From positions 50,105 through 114,104 of the forward strand of contig NZ_NEHB01000017.1 in the NCBI RefSeq assembly GCF_002127655.1: a stretch of DNA of 64,000 nucleotides, in the 5' to 3' direction. Each line of letters opens with the position of its first letter. The first letter of the stretch is position 1. A program made the translations under genes and the position numbers. Of the stretch, positions 38,740 to 46,231 are shown piece after piece. Below the pieces are notes generated by a model. It did no database searches and was not told the origin of the DNA. It saw only the letters and a list, made by a program, of their open reading frames with translations. This DNA comes from Janthinobacterium sp. GW456P. GTDB taxonomy: Bacteria > Pseudomonadota > Gammaproteobacteria > Burkholderiales > Burkholderiaceae_D.

Positions 38740-39123
38740 TTAGGGATTTGCATCGGCATCTCCGCGCAATGGGCACGCCGCCGCTGCCGCCCCCATACGC
38801 CGTACCAGTTCGCCGCGCAACTGCGTCAATCCATCGATGCGCGCATCGATTTCGCCCAGCTTGCGCGCCAGCGCCGCGCGCAGCAGATCCGCCGTGGCGG
38901 GATCGCCTGCGGCCGCCAGCAGCGGCATGTCGGCTTCGATTTCCGCCAGGGTAAAGCCCAGCTGCTGCGCCGTGCGCAGGTAGCGCAGCCAGTCGGCCGC
39001 TTCGGGCGGGTAGTCGCGGTAGCCGTTCGCGCCGCGCCGCGCGCGCAGCAAGCCCCGTTTTTCATAGAAGCGCAGGGTATCGCGGCTCAAGCCCGTCGCC
39101 TGTGCCATCTCGCCGATCTGCAT
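38740..39123 (-). CDS. MerR-family transcriptional regulator
   Basis: A 127-residue regulator. MQIGEMAQATGLSRDTLRFY and EKRGLLRARRGANGYRDYPP are the MerR helix-turn-helix and wing; the rest is the dimerisation helix (LRYLRTAQQLGFTLAEIEAD) and a short C-terminal tail with one Cys. It lacks the Cys pairs of metal sensors and looks like an organic-ligand or redox type. It is divergent from a small membrane-protein gene, with a MerR-type promoter between them. Confidence 0.9.
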   Translation of the reverse strand: MQIGEMAQATGLSRDTLRFYEKRGLLRARRGANGYRDYPPEAADWLRYLRTAQQLGFTLAEIEADMPLLAAAGDPATADLLRAALARKLGEIDARIDGLTQLRGELVRRMGAAAAACPLRGDADANP

Positions 39124-39146
39124 GGTTCTTTTCTTTCATAAAATGC

Positions 39147-39180
39147 TTGACCCTGGAGTGTACTCCAGCCTCGATCATGG
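39147..39180 (+). promoter_or_regulatory. MerR-type promoter/operator
   Basis: TTGACC (-35) is followed by the perfect dyad CTGGAGT-GT-ACTCCAG at 39153-39168 and then CTCGATCATGG near the -10 position. This is the stretched-spacer arrangement that MerR proteins twist into an active form. It drives the small membrane protein gene at 39208. Confidence 0.68.
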
Positions 39181-39207
39181 GCGCTTTCCACTGACAGGAG
39201 TTCCCCC

Positions 39208-39645
39208 ATGTTGTCCGTTTCCGCCTTCCGCCGTGTGGTGCGCGCCAGCGCCATTTATGATGTGCTCATGACTGCCCCGTTTATCACGCCGTGGACGTTT
39301 TTGCTGCTGCGCGAGCACTTGAACGCTATCAACGTGGGCCTGGGCGGCGCGCCGCTGCCTCTCTTCGAACCCTTGCATCTGCTGTTCAGCAGCTTGTTTG
39401 GCAGCGTGGTGATGGTCTGGTCGGTGCTGCGCATGCTCGACCCGCAGCCGCGCTTCGGCCGCTATGACGCGGCGGCCCGCTACCTGTTTTCCACCTGGAT
39501 GGCGTGGGCCTTGCTGGTGACGGGCCAGCCCGTGCTGTGGCTGTTCATCGTGCCGGAACTGGCCTGGGGCCTCGCGCAAAGCCTGCCTCTGCACGGCGCC
39601 GTGGCCGGGCGGGAAGGGCGTGCGCACGAATCGCTGTTGAGATGA
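39208..39645 (+). CDS. Small integral membrane protein under MerR control
   Basis: A 145-residue protein with about four hydrophobic segments: SAIYDVLMTAPFITPWTFLL, LLFSSLFGSVVMVWSVLRML, YLFSTWMAWALLVTGQPVLW and a short helix with LFIVPELAWGLAQ. No family name is certain. It starts ~40 bases after the MerR dyad, so it is the likely target of that regulator. A role in stress or solvent response is possible but unsupported. Confidence 0.7.
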   Translation: MLSVSAFRRVVRASAIYDVLMTAPFITPWTFLLLREHLNAINVGLGGAPLPLFEPLHLLFSSLFGSVVMVWSVLRMLDPQPRFGRYDAAARYLFSTWMAWALLVTGQPVLWLFIVPELAWGLAQSLPLHGAVAGREGRAHESLLR

Positions 39646-39707
39646 ATATAACGAAATGCAATAATGGGCGTGCTTTACAGCAATAAACGACTATTAAAGG
39701 AATGACT

Positions 39708-41552
39708 ATGCAGCAGGATGCCGCTGGAAAAAACATGGCGTTGCTCGATCCGGTGGTGGCGCCGCGCATCGCGGTGACGCGCCTGGTGGCGGGCCTGCTG
39801 CAAGGCTTGCTGCTGTACTGGCTGTACAGCACGGCGCAAGACAAGGTGTGGCCCGCGACGGAAGCCTACCTGCTGGGTCCGCTGATGCTGATCAGCCTGC
39901 TGCTGCCCATCCTGCTGGTGTCCAGCCTGGGCCACATGTCGGTGAAACGCATCGCCCTGTGGATGGCGGGCGCGGCTGTCGTGCTGGCCGTGCTGGCCTG
40001 GCATGACGTGGCGCGCGGCGCCGAACATGTGATCTGGGGTAATTACAAGCCGGGCGCGCCGCTGCGCGTCATTTCCGCCCAGCTATTCGGCTTCTGCGTG
40101 GTGGGCTTGTATATTGCCCACGCGCTCGTGCTGGCCAGTGCCCAGGATGGCCAGCGCATCGCGCGCTATCCCACCTACTTTGAAATCGCCTGGAAGCTGG
40201 GCATCCAGCTGCTGTTTTCCCTGCTGTTCGTGCTGGGTCTGTGGCTGGTGCTGTGGCTGGGCGGGCAGCTGTTTCTGTTGATCAAGCTCAGTTTCCTGAA
40301 AAAGCTGCTGGGCCAGGCGTGGTTCGTGATTCCCGTCATCTGCTTCGCGTTTTCGTTCGCCATTCACATCACGGACGTGCGCCCATCCATCGTGCGCGGC
40401 ATCCGCACCTTGCTGCTGGTGCTGCTGTCGTGGCTGGTGCCGATCGCCGCCGTGCTCGTTTCCGGTTTCTTGCTGACCCTGCCATTCATCGGCTTCGAGC
40501 GCCTGTGGGCCACGCGCCATGCGGCATCCGTGTTGCTGGGCATGGCCGGGGTGCTGGTGGTGCTGATCAATGCCGCCTTCCAGAATGGCGAAGTGGGCCA
40601 TGGCGTGGCGCGCGGCATCCGACTGGGCACGCGCCTGGCATGTTTGCTGCTGCCGTGGGTGGTCGGCATCGCCATCTATGCGCTGACCCTGCGCGTGATG
40701 TCGCATGGCTGGACGTCCGACCGCCTGATCGCTTGCGCCTGCCTCTTGATCGCCACCTGCTACGCCGCCGGCTATGCCTGGGCGGCCAGCAAGTACGGCG
40801 ACTGGCTGCACCTGATTGCCAACGTCAACGTGGCCACGGCCTTTGTTACCCTGCTGGTGCTGTTCGCCTTGTTCTCGCCGCTGGCCGACCCGGCGCGCAT
40901 TTCCGTGGCCAGCCAGATGGCGCGCCTGGAGAGCGGCAAGGTTGGCGTGGACAAGTTCGATTTCGAATATTTGCGCTTCCAGGGCGCCCGCTACGGCCAG
41001 GCGGCCTTGCAGGAACTCAAGACGCGCACGACGGGCCCGGACGCCGCCATCGTGCGGGCCCGTGCCGAGGCCATGCTCAAGCGCCAGAACCGGCTCGACG
41101 AGACGGGTGCGCTGAGCGACGTATCGATCAACCTCACCCTGCGTCCGGCAACGGCGAAGCTGCCGCAGAGTTTCCTGCGCCAGGACTGGACGCAAGTGAG
41201 CCCGGCCTGGCGCTTGCCCGCCTGCTTGAAGCGGGCAGGGCCACAGTGCGATGCCTACCTGCTCGATTTCGATGGCGACGGCAAGCAGGAAGTGCTGCTG
41301 ATCAGCAATGACCCGCGCGCCTCATCCGTCTTGCTGGCGGAAAAGGACGACGGCAGCTGGACCGCGCGCGGGCAAATCCCCACCGACGCCCTGCGCTGCA
41401 AGCCCCTGCGCGAAAAACTGCAGGCGGGCGAATTCCAGCTGGTGCCGCCGAAAGTGCGCGAGCTGGAAGTCGACGGCCAGCGCGTGCCGATGACCTTGTA
41501 CACGCAGGAGGACGAGCTCAGCTGCCCGGAGGAGACGGCGGCGACGCCGTAA
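39708..41552 (+). CDS. DUF4153 membrane protein
   Basis: A 614-residue protein with about ten membrane segments in the first ~390 residues (LLISLLLPILLVSSLGH-like segments at ~50-70, LFSLLFVLGLWLVLWLGGQL, LLLVLLSWLVPIAAVLVSGF), then a soluble C-terminal part (FEYLRFQGARYGQAALQELK; AYLLDFDGDGKQEVLLISND). The membrane part matches DUF4153. The C-terminal DFDGDGKQE is an FG-GAP/EF-hand-like calcium-type loop. The ATG at 39708 is preferred over 39702 because AAAGG lies seven bases before it. Function is unknown. It is the last gene before the repeat-rich array. Confidence 0.78.
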   Translation: MQQDAAGKNMALLDPVVAPRIAVTRLVAGLLQGLLLYWLYSTAQDKVWPATEAYLLGPLMLISLLLPILLVSSLGHMSVKRIALWMAGAAVVLAVLAWHDVARGAEHVIWGNYKPGAPLRVISAQLFGFCVVGLYIAHALVLASAQDGQRIARYPTYFEIAWKLGIQLLFSLLFVLGLWLVLWLGGQLFLLIKLSFLKKLLGQAWFVIPVICFAFSFAIHITDVRPSIVRGIRTLLLVLLSWLVPIAAVLVSGFLLTLPFIGFERLWATRHAASVLLGMAGVLVVLINAAFQNGEVGHGVARGIRLGTRLACLLLPWVVGIAIYALTLRVMSHGWTSDRLIACACLLIATCYAAGYAWAASKYGDWLHLIANVNVATAFVTLLVLFALFSPLADPARISVASQMARLESGKVGVDKFDFEYLRFQGARYGQAALQELKTRTTGPDAAIVRARAEAMLKRQNRLDETGALSDVSINLTLRPATAKLPQSFLRQDWTQVSPAWRLPACLKRAGPQCDAYLLDFDGDGKQEVLLISNDPRASSVLLAEKDDGSWTARGQIPTDALRCKPLREKLQAGEFQLVPPKVRELEVDGQRVPMTLYTQEDELSCPEETAATP

Positions 41553-41614
41553 ATGGCCTGAGGAGGGCTGGAAGCGCCTGATAGAACCACTTGCTTGTCA
41601 TGAATACAATGACT

Positions 41615-41668
41615 TCATGGGCCGAGCGATTTCGGCCGTCCGCTATCGGCCAGTAGCAGACAATCGAA
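41615..41668 (+). repeat. Array repeat R1
   Basis: GGGCCGAGCGATTTCGGCC followed by GTCCGCTATCGGCCAGTAGC and AGACAATCG. It is the short form of the array dyad and the first copy, 62 bases past the DUF4153 stop. Confidence 0.62.
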
Positions 41669-41684
41669 ATTTTTAGGAGCCAAC

Positions 41685-42116
41685 ATGACTGCGCAATGTC
41701 CCGATATCTTGATTGTTGATGTCGAATCTATTTTACTGTCGGGCTTGCAGTTGTACGGTGTCTGCATCGGAGACATTGATGAGCCGAGAAAGTCATCTAA
41801 TTATGTATTTGTGTCATCGGCCGACGAAACGAAGATGACTGAATGCACAGCGTTATGGCGTGGTTATGTGTCGGCGTATCGGCTTAAGAGCAACGGAACG
41901 TTGGTACTTGAACGAATGGAATACCCATTTTCGGATGGCGTGGTGGCAGATGAAATAAACGAAATTCTTCTAGGAGATTTTTGGCTTGATCTTCGGGTTT
42001 GGTTTATGGGCGACGCAGTGAGGATTCCATTCCGGGATGGTTTGGTATCGCTTGACCGTAGCACCTGGAGGTTTTCGTCCGGCGTCCCGCTTCCACGACA
42101 GTGGCCGAGGCAATAA
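41685..42116 (+). CDS. Array gene 1: hypothetical protein, 143 aa
   Basis: An acidic soluble protein I cannot place in a family. TAQCPDILIVDVESILLSGL opens it; FWLDLRVWFMGDAVRIPFRD lies in the C-terminal half; no signal peptide is seen. AGGAG sits five bases before the ATG, a good ribosome site. Codon use is more A/T-ending than in the upstream DUF4153 gene. A copy of the dyad repeat begins six bases after the stop. Orphan immunity or cassette protein is a guess from context only. Confidence 0.65.
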   Translation: MTAQCPDILIVDVESILLSGLQLYGVCIGDIDEPRKSSNYVFVSSADETKMTECTALWRGYVSAYRLKSNGTLVLERMEYPFSDGVVADEINEILLGDFWLDLRVWFMGDAVRIPFRDGLVSLDRSTWRFSSGVPLPRQWPRQ

Positions 42117-42121
42117 ATGAA

Positions 42122-42179
42122 GGTCCGCAATGGGGCGGAACGCGGCAACGACGGCAACCGGGCAGAAGCAGACATTCAA
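42122..42179 (+). repeat. Array repeat R2
   Basis: GGTCCGCAATGGGGCGGAAC, GCGGCAACGACGGCAACCGG, GCAGAAGCAGACATTCAA. Full-length form, directly after array gene 1. Confidence 0.75.
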
Positions 42180-42258
42180 GTTGACGTGACAATGTGTGAC
42201 TTATCTCGCTTGCTAATTCGTTATGCTCACGGGCCGCTGGCGGCCCGAAGCGGACGCC
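42180..42258 (+). repeat. Longer array repeat, copy A (79 bp)
   Basis: GTTGACGTGACAATGTGTGA, then CTCGCTTGCTAATTCGTTAT and GCTCACGGGCCGCTGGCGGC, CCGAAGCGGACGCC. It matches 44766-44844 along its length with scattered changes. Its 3' end contains a GGCCGCTGGCGGCC palindrome related to the dyad repeats. Confidence 0.75.
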
Positions 42259-42299
42259 GTAACATCGAATCCGTATGTCCACACGAGGAAACGAAGCCT

Positions 42300-42872
42300 A
42301 TGAATGATTTTGAACAATTCTCTTACTGCCACATTTGTGCCGCGTTGGCAAACATCGATACGTCGACCATTCCGGATATTTATGCATTGTCATTCTTCAT
42401 TTACGATAACGACGACGATCCGCGTTATCCGGTTCTGCAACTTGGCTACAATACATTGACGCATTTGACGGAATGCACGCCCTCAGCGTCCGATGCCGCA
42501 GAAGCGAAATGGAACTTTGCCTTTTGGCTCCAGAACGAATTGAAATACATTGGTGAACCCGATACGGAAGGCGGCCAACTGCTGGAAGAGCTTCTGAAGG
42601 CACGAGGGCTATGGTACACAGATGAAGATGAGGAAGCCGACTTTGATCGGTGTATGCGCATTGGGGGCGACATCAACGCCTACTTTGTAGACGCATGTGT
42701 TCGGATCGCACGGGCACTTCATGAAAACGGCGTTATCGAAAAGGGCTTTTCACGCCCGATCCCGATTGTCGTGCATGAACTCGAATACTATGATGAGATT
42801 GCTGTACAAACGCGATTGGCCAATCCGCCAGATTTGGCGAAAGAATTTGAAGACTGGATCGCCAGCATGTAA
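42300..42872 (+). CDS. Array gene 2: DUF4303-like protein, 190 aa
   Basis: A strongly acidic soluble protein. IYALSFFIYDNDDDPRYPVL, QLGYNTLTHLTECTP and EAKWNFAFWLQNELKYIGEP resemble DUF4303-type proteins as I remember them. The C-terminal part (IPIVVHELEYYDEIAVQTRL) fits the same fold. The ATG at 42300 follows GAGGAAA; translation from 42117 would read through the repeats. Proteins of this type are often found singly in toxin-immunity loci, but function is unknown. Confidence 0.6.
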   Translation: MNDFEQFSYCHICAALANIDTSTIPDIYALSFFIYDNDDDPRYPVLQLGYNTLTHLTECTPSASDAAEAKWNFAFWLQNELKYIGEPDTEGGQLLEELLKARGLWYTDEDEEADFDRCMRIGGDINAYFVDACVRIARALHENGVIEKGFSRPIPIVVHELEYYDEIAVQTRLANPPDLAKEFEDWIASM

Positions 42873-42880
42873 TGGAATCT

Positions 42881-42936
42881 GTTCGCTATGGAGCGGCATC
42901 CGCCAACGACGGCAACCGGCCAGAAGCGGTCTTTCA
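42881..42936 (+). repeat. Array repeat R3
   Basis: GTTCGCTATGGAGCGGCATC, CGCCAACGACGGCAACCGGC, CAGAAGCGGTCTTTCA. Starts eight bases after array gene 2. Confidence 0.75.
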
Positions 42937-42982
42937 AAACCGCCCTTGCAGAGAAACAACCAAAACAGGATATTGTTGCATC

Positions 42983-43192
42983 GTGAAAATTAAAGACGAA
43001 GATGTAATTCAAGCACTGACGGTTAATGGCATAACTTTAGACCGCTGGCTCTCCCTTGACAGTCATCTCGTCGGCTATCTTGACGAGAGTGGTGGTCTAA
43101 TGGCACGCATCATTGAGGATGATGCGCTCGCCGTCGCGGCTTCCAAGATGCTTCAAAAGCGGGGGCAGATTCACATCATTAAGCGCGTATAG
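42983..43192 (+). CDS. Array gene 3: small hypothetical protein, 69 aa
   Basis: A 69-residue soluble protein read from a GTG at 42983: VKIKDEDVIQALTVNGITLD, then RWLSLDSHLVGYLDESGGLM and a C-terminal basic end (QIHIIKRV). A longer reading from 42872 would translate the repeat. I do not recognise the family. It is followed five bases later by a dyad repeat, as the other array genes are, which supports its being a real gene. Confidence 0.5.
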   Translation: MKIKDEDVIQALTVNGITLDRWLSLDSHLVGYLDESGGLMARIIEDDALAVAASKMLQKRGQIHIIKRV

Positions 43193-43196
43193 CAGT

Positions 43197-43259
43197 GTTC
43201 GCCTTGGGGCGGAACCTGCCGATGACAGAAACCGGGCAGTAGCGGTCAGTCAGATTCGA
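43197..43259 (+). repeat. Array repeat R4
   Basis: GTTCGCCTTGGGGCGGAACC, TGCCGATGACAGAAACCGGG, CAGTAGCGGTCAGTCAG. Five bases after array gene 3. Confidence 0.75.
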
Positions 43260-43316
43260 CCACGAGGGGCAAAACTGTATCCCCAGTGAAAATTGGACAC
43301 CTTTTAGGAGAACGTA

Positions 43317-43658
43317 GTGCAACCACAGTTAGATGAAATTAAGCGGCGTGAGATGTCTGCGCTAGCCGCGATTCGTGATGCGTTCGGTACCGAAGCTGAT
43401 GAATACGGTGGAACTCTATTCGTCTCTCACCACCTCGAAGAGTTGGACGCCACCTATTGGCAGTCGAATCTGGCCACTACGTCCCCCGAACCCGAACAGG
43501 TTCTTGGCCTCTTGGAATTGAAGTCTCACTGGGGGGACGAGGATGAGAACGGTATTGATGTGTTCGATTTTACTTTGCCTGGCAAGGTCACAAATTACGT
43601 ACTTAGCGTCCGATTCGATGAAACAGGTGCCATCGAGGAAATTTCCATGGAAAGCTAA
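43317..43658 (+). CDS. Array gene 4: DUF2004-like protein, 113 aa
   Basis: A 113-residue acidic protein. LKSHWGDEDENGIDVFDFTL and PGKVTNYVLSVRFDETGAIE, ending EISMES, match the DUF2004 signature (D-F-L-P-x-V-T-N-Y at the end of a small alpha/beta domain). A GTG start at 43317 follows TTAGGAGAACGTA. DUF2004 proteins occur as single genes and, in some genomes, next to toxin loci. No partner is seen here. Confidence 0.7.
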   Translation: MQPQLDEIKRREMSALAAIRDAFGTEADEYGGTLFVSHHLEELDATYWQSNLATTSPEPEQVLGLLELKSHWGDEDENGIDVFDFTLPGKVTNYVLSVRFDETGAIEEISMES

Positions 43659-43714
43659 ACGCAGTATGCCCAATCTTGCAACCGACTCGGATATGCTTTA
43701 GCGCTCCGACGCGC

Positions 43715-43765
43715 GTCTGCTTTGGACGTAGTTGGCTGTCGCAAGGCGGCCAGCAGCGGATGCCC
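43715..43765 (+). repeat. Array repeat R5 (diverged)
   Basis: GTCTGCTTTGGACGTAGTTG, then GCAAGGCGGCCAGCAGCGGA and TGCCC. Only the outer arms fit the array dyad. Confidence 0.45.
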
Positions 43766-43788
43766 AACTCGCGACTTAAAGGTACTAA

Positions 43789-44136
43789 GTGGCCTATCAT
43801 CTGATGATATTTAAACAGTCTACAGCGATTGAGCCAACCATCAGTCTGTACTTAGGTTCCGCTCAGACCGTGTATCTCTATTGGGAAGCCGCAAGCTTCG
43901 ATATCGGGCTGCCAACGATTAGTACAATTACAGAACGAGCTGATTCTGAGGCGGGATTCTGCCTTTCGGGTGCCACGCTTACTGCTTTTAAGGTGGAGTT
44001 GGAGCTGCTATACAAACACTGGAATACATCACACAAAGGCCACGAATTGCCGCCTACGCATTGTCAACTGATGCGTGCAGTGATTTTAGCATTGGACGAT
44101 GAGTCGTTTGACAACGCAACGCTGATGATTGCATAG
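43789..44136 (+). CDS. Array gene 5: hypothetical protein, 115 aa
   Basis: A soluble 115-residue protein with GTG start preceded by AAAGG. AYHLMIFKQSTAIEPTISLY begins it and ELPPTHCQLMRAVILALDDE lies near the end. The pattern of a short N-terminal strand, a long middle helix (FKVELELLYKHWNTSH) and a closing helix is typical of small orphan immunity-like proteins; I cannot name the family. The repeat copy follows 20 bases after the stop. Confidence 0.6.
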   Translation: MAYHLMIFKQSTAIEPTISLYLGSAQTVYLYWEAASFDIGLPTISTITERADSEAGFCLSGATLTAFKVELELLYKHWNTSHKGHELPPTHCQLMRAVILALDDESFDNATLMIA

Positions 44137-44156
44137 CTCGCTGGTAGGATTTGAGA

Positions 44157-44214
44157 GTCAACTTTGGGGCGGAACCTGCTAACGACAGCAGCCGGCCAGA
44201 AGCTGACCTTCGCA
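44157..44214 (+). repeat. Array repeat R6
   Basis: GTCAACTTTGGGGCGGAACC, TGCTAACGACAGCAGCCGGC, CAGAAGCTGACCTTCGCA. The arms GTCA..TTGGGGC and GGCCAGAAGCTGAC pair over most of their length. Confidence 0.75.
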
Positions 44215-44250
44215 ATGTCGACTTTTTTTTCACAACATGGGGAAAGGACG

Positions 44251-44727
44251 ATGGAGAATGTAATCAATACTTTCGGCACTTTCGTTCGCGAGGTAAAAGA
44301 CAGCGATTTTCATGAGTGGCAGGCATTGTGGCTTGGTTACAATGAGTTCTACGGTCGCCACGGTGAAACCGCGCTACCTGAAAAAACGACTTTGATGACT
44401 TGGTCACGTTTTTTTGACGCCTACGAACCGATGCATGCTTTGGTAGCCGTGAAGGAGGATAAGGTGGTGGGGTTTGCTCATTTTCTATACCACCGAAGCA
44501 CAATTCAGATCGGTCCTAGCTGCTATTTACAAGATCTGTTCACTACTGTATCGGTTAGGGGGCAGGGTGTTGCCCGCTGTCTTATTGAACGGGTCTATGT
44601 CGAAGCCGCAGCCGCTGGATGCCACCGAGTGTACTGGCAGACGCACGAGACGAACGCTACCGCAATGCGACTGTACGACGGGATTGCTGAGAAGTCTGGC
44701 TTCCTCGTTTATCGAAGATTGCTGTGA
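44251..44727 (+). CDS. Array gene 6: GNAT-family N-acetyltransferase
   Basis: A 158-residue GNAT enzyme. VREVKDSDFHEWQALWLGYN opens the fold; ALVAVKEDKVVGFAHFLYHR is the central sheet; CYLQDLFTTVSVRGQGVARC contains the acetyl-CoA loop (RGQGVA); VYWQTHETNATAMRLYDGIA closes it. GGAAAGG precedes the ATG at 44251. This subgroup acetylates small amines or amino-acid-like compounds; substrate unknown. GNAT genes are common integron-cassette cargo, consistent with the setting. Confidence 0.88.
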   Translation: MENVINTFGTFVREVKDSDFHEWQALWLGYNEFYGRHGETALPEKTTLMTWSRFFDAYEPMHALVAVKEDKVVGFAHFLYHRSTIQIGPSCYLQDLFTTVSVRGQGVARCLIERVYVEAAAAGCHRVYWQTHETNATAMRLYDGIAEKSGFLVYRRLL

Positions 44728-44731
44728 TATA

Positions 44732-44765
44732 AATCGGCTGAAATCGGCCAGAAGCAGCCATTCGC
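44732..44765 (+). repeat. Array repeat R7 (short)
   Basis: AATCGGCTGAAATCGGCCAG, then AAGCAGCCATTCGC. Five bases after the acetyltransferase stop; GGCTGAAATCGGCC faces GGCCAGAAGCAGCC. Confidence 0.65.
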
Positions 44766-44844
44766 GTTTACGTGGCATTGCGTGACTTTTCTCGCTTGGT
44801 AATTCGATATGCTCATCGGCCGCTGGCGGCCAGAAGCGGTCACT
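44766..44844 (+). repeat. Longer array repeat, copy B (79 bp)
   Basis: GTTTACGTGGCATTGCGTGA, CTCGCTTGGTAATTCGATAT, GCTCATCGGCCGCTGGCGGC, CAGAAGCGGTCACTC. Same unit as 42180-42258; its last 14 bases (CCAGAAGCGGTCAC) are tandemly repeated once more just after. Confidence 0.75.
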
Positions 44845-44876
44845 CCAGAAGCGGTCACTCGCGCGAGCAAGAAAAA

Positions 44877-45280
44877 ATGGAAGATAAAATAATGCTCTTG
44901 TGGAAGATTCAATCAGCTATTCAGCAGATTCAGCCTCTGGCAGTGAAAGGCTGGCCGCCTGGGCAATCCGGGGCGGGGTCAGGTCTGCCATTCGGACACG
45001 ATCTCAGCCTAGGTGTTCAGACTCACAGCAAACCGTGCAGTACTAACTGTTAATACGGCACTACTTACTATGCTGTGTATGCGTATTGACGCTGAGCTTA
45101 CGCAGAGACTTCAGCTTGGGGATTCGCATAGCTGGGCTTGTGTCAGAATGGCAGACCTGCCCCTCAGACGCACGGTTGGAATGGACTGTTGATGCGAAGA
45201 GTTCATTCGAGGCAATGACTATGTATTATAGATTTCGAGATTGGGGGGCTACACAACGTCCTTTCCTGAGATCGATATGA
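44877..45280 (+). pseudogene. Array gene 7, broken by a MITE-like insertion
   Basis: An N-terminal fragment (44877-44975: MEDKIMLLWKIQSAIQQIQP, then LAVKGWPPGQSG) and a C-terminal fragment (about 45164-45280: EWTVDAKSSFEAMTMYYRFR, then DWGATQRPFLRSI) look like two ends of one small protein. The ending resembles a family with W-x-(I/V)-x-A-x-S-x-E-A-M-x-x-Y-x-x-R-x-G-W. They are separated by the inverted-repeat element at 44976-45163 and lie in different frames. No other gene is seen between 44728 and 45454. The joining of the two parts is inference. Confidence 0.38.
44976..45163. mobile_element. RAYT/REP-associated-type MITE with 23-bp inverted ends
   Basis: The left end GGGTCAGGTCTGCCATTC (continuing GGACAC) is matched by a right end whose complement reads GGG-CAGGTCTGCCATTC (continuing TGACAC), so ~23-bp arms face each other 140 bases apart. 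Such GTCAGGTCTG ends are familiar from REP-associated transposase elements. There is no transposase gene and no clear target duplication. Confidence 0.6.
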
Positions 45281-45310
45281 TTCCATATGCCGACGAATAA
45301 TTTTTCAGCT

Positions 45311-45332
45311 AACGGCCAGAAGCGGTCGTTCA
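45311..45332 (+). repeat. Array repeat R8 (right half only)
   Basis: AACGGCCAGAAGCGGTCGTT, then CA. It is the 3' arm of the array dyad, after the broken gene. The left arm is absent. Confidence 0.5.
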
Positions 45333-45454
45333 TTTCATGGGACGACAAAGTCGCGAGTTGAATGGCGGTGTCGCTATTCATTTCGCGCAGCATTACGGTC
45401 TGGCTCTACGCTATGTCTACCAGTAGCCTGTTACTTTGAATTTTGGGAAACACA

Positions 45455-46096
45455 ATGTCCATTGAAACTACGCGTATCGAGACCATTATTAAGGTTCACT
45501 TGGCTCCAGAACTTCGTGCAGAAGGCTTTACGGGATATGGAAGGACGTTCCGCCGCACTCGGGATGGTCAAATCCATGTGGTCAATATTCAGGGGGCGAG
45601 GTATGGAGGACAGTTCGCGATCAATCTTGTTATTCAACCAGTTGCAGTTCCTGATGTACTAGGTAACGCATCCGCCCCAAAGAAGATCGCTGAGTCCGCG
45701 TGTGAGTTCAGGAGGCGATTGTCGGAATCCGGGGCAGATCAGTGGTGGCGCTATGATGATCAGGCATCACTTGAAAGGGCAATGAACGATGCAGCCAAGG
45801 TCTACGTGGCATACGGTCGCCCGGTGTTTGATGCGATGTCGATGCCGGCCTCTTCACTCGACACAATGAAAGTGGAACACTTGGTGGAAGGTCCGATGGA
45901 GTTCAGTGGATTTGGGATAACGAACGTTCGCTTAGCTCTTGTACTCGCGCGTCTGCGCGAAGTGGAAGGGAGAATCCCCGATGCCGTTTCATTTGCAGCG
46001 TACGGACTCCAACATGCAATCAATGCATTTGGACTTAGATCGGAACTGGAGCGAATCGCAGCACTGCCCCATAGTCCGCCGGACCAAATGAGCTAG
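45455..46096 (+). CDS. Array gene 8: DUF4304-family protein
   Basis: A 213-residue soluble protein. LAPELRAEGFTGYGRTFRRT, RDGQIHVVNIQGARYGGQF and INLVIQPVAVPDVLG match DUF4304, whose members share an L..GF...GR.F.R......VNFQ pattern. The C-terminal ~80 residues are helical (VRLALVLARLREVEGRIPDA). The ATG at 45455 was chosen over a TTG 12 bases upstream. Function is unknown; members occur as lone genes in variable regions. Confidence 0.75.
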   Translation: MSIETTRIETIIKVHLAPELRAEGFTGYGRTFRRTRDGQIHVVNIQGARYGGQFAINLVIQPVAVPDVLGNASAPKKIAESACEFRRRLSESGADQWWRYDDQASLERAMNDAAKVYVAYGRPVFDAMSMPASSLDTMKVEHLVEGPMEFSGFGITNVRLALVLARLREVEGRIPDAVSFAAYGLQHAINAFGLRSELERIAALPHSPPDQMS

Positions 46097-46145
46097 CGTG
46101 CCCTAGTAGCCAGAACATCGGAACGCTGCTTTGAGTCTTTACCAA

Positions 46146-46204
46146 TGTCCCCAATGGGGCTGAAACCGCCGACGACGGCAAGCGGCCAAGAGCGGCCGTT
46201 CGAG
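46146..46204 (+). repeat. Array repeat R9
   Basis: TGTCCCCAATGGGGCTGAAA, CCGCCGACGACGGCAAGCGG, CCAAGAGCGGCCGTTCG. 49 bases after the DUF4304 gene. Confidence 0.72.
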
Positions 46205-46231
46205 TCTCCGTGAGCAGAGCAGAAATTTCCT

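Noticed and set aside
38651..38743. A 30-codon ORF after GGGAG between the PEP-CTERM terminator and merR
   Set aside because: It has a plausible ribosome site but no recognisable feature, and it overlaps the merR 3' end on the other strand.
42240..42290. A tRNA or partial tRNA suggested by CGAATCC near the array
   Set aside because: No acceptor or D-arm pairing can be drawn around it; the sequence belongs to the repeat and leader of array gene 2. I found no convincing tRNA or rRNA gene anywhere in the window.
44772..45053. A 93-codon frame over the repeat region
   Set aside because: It begins inside the 79-bp repeat and ends inside the MITE-like element; only the part from 44877 looks like a gene start.
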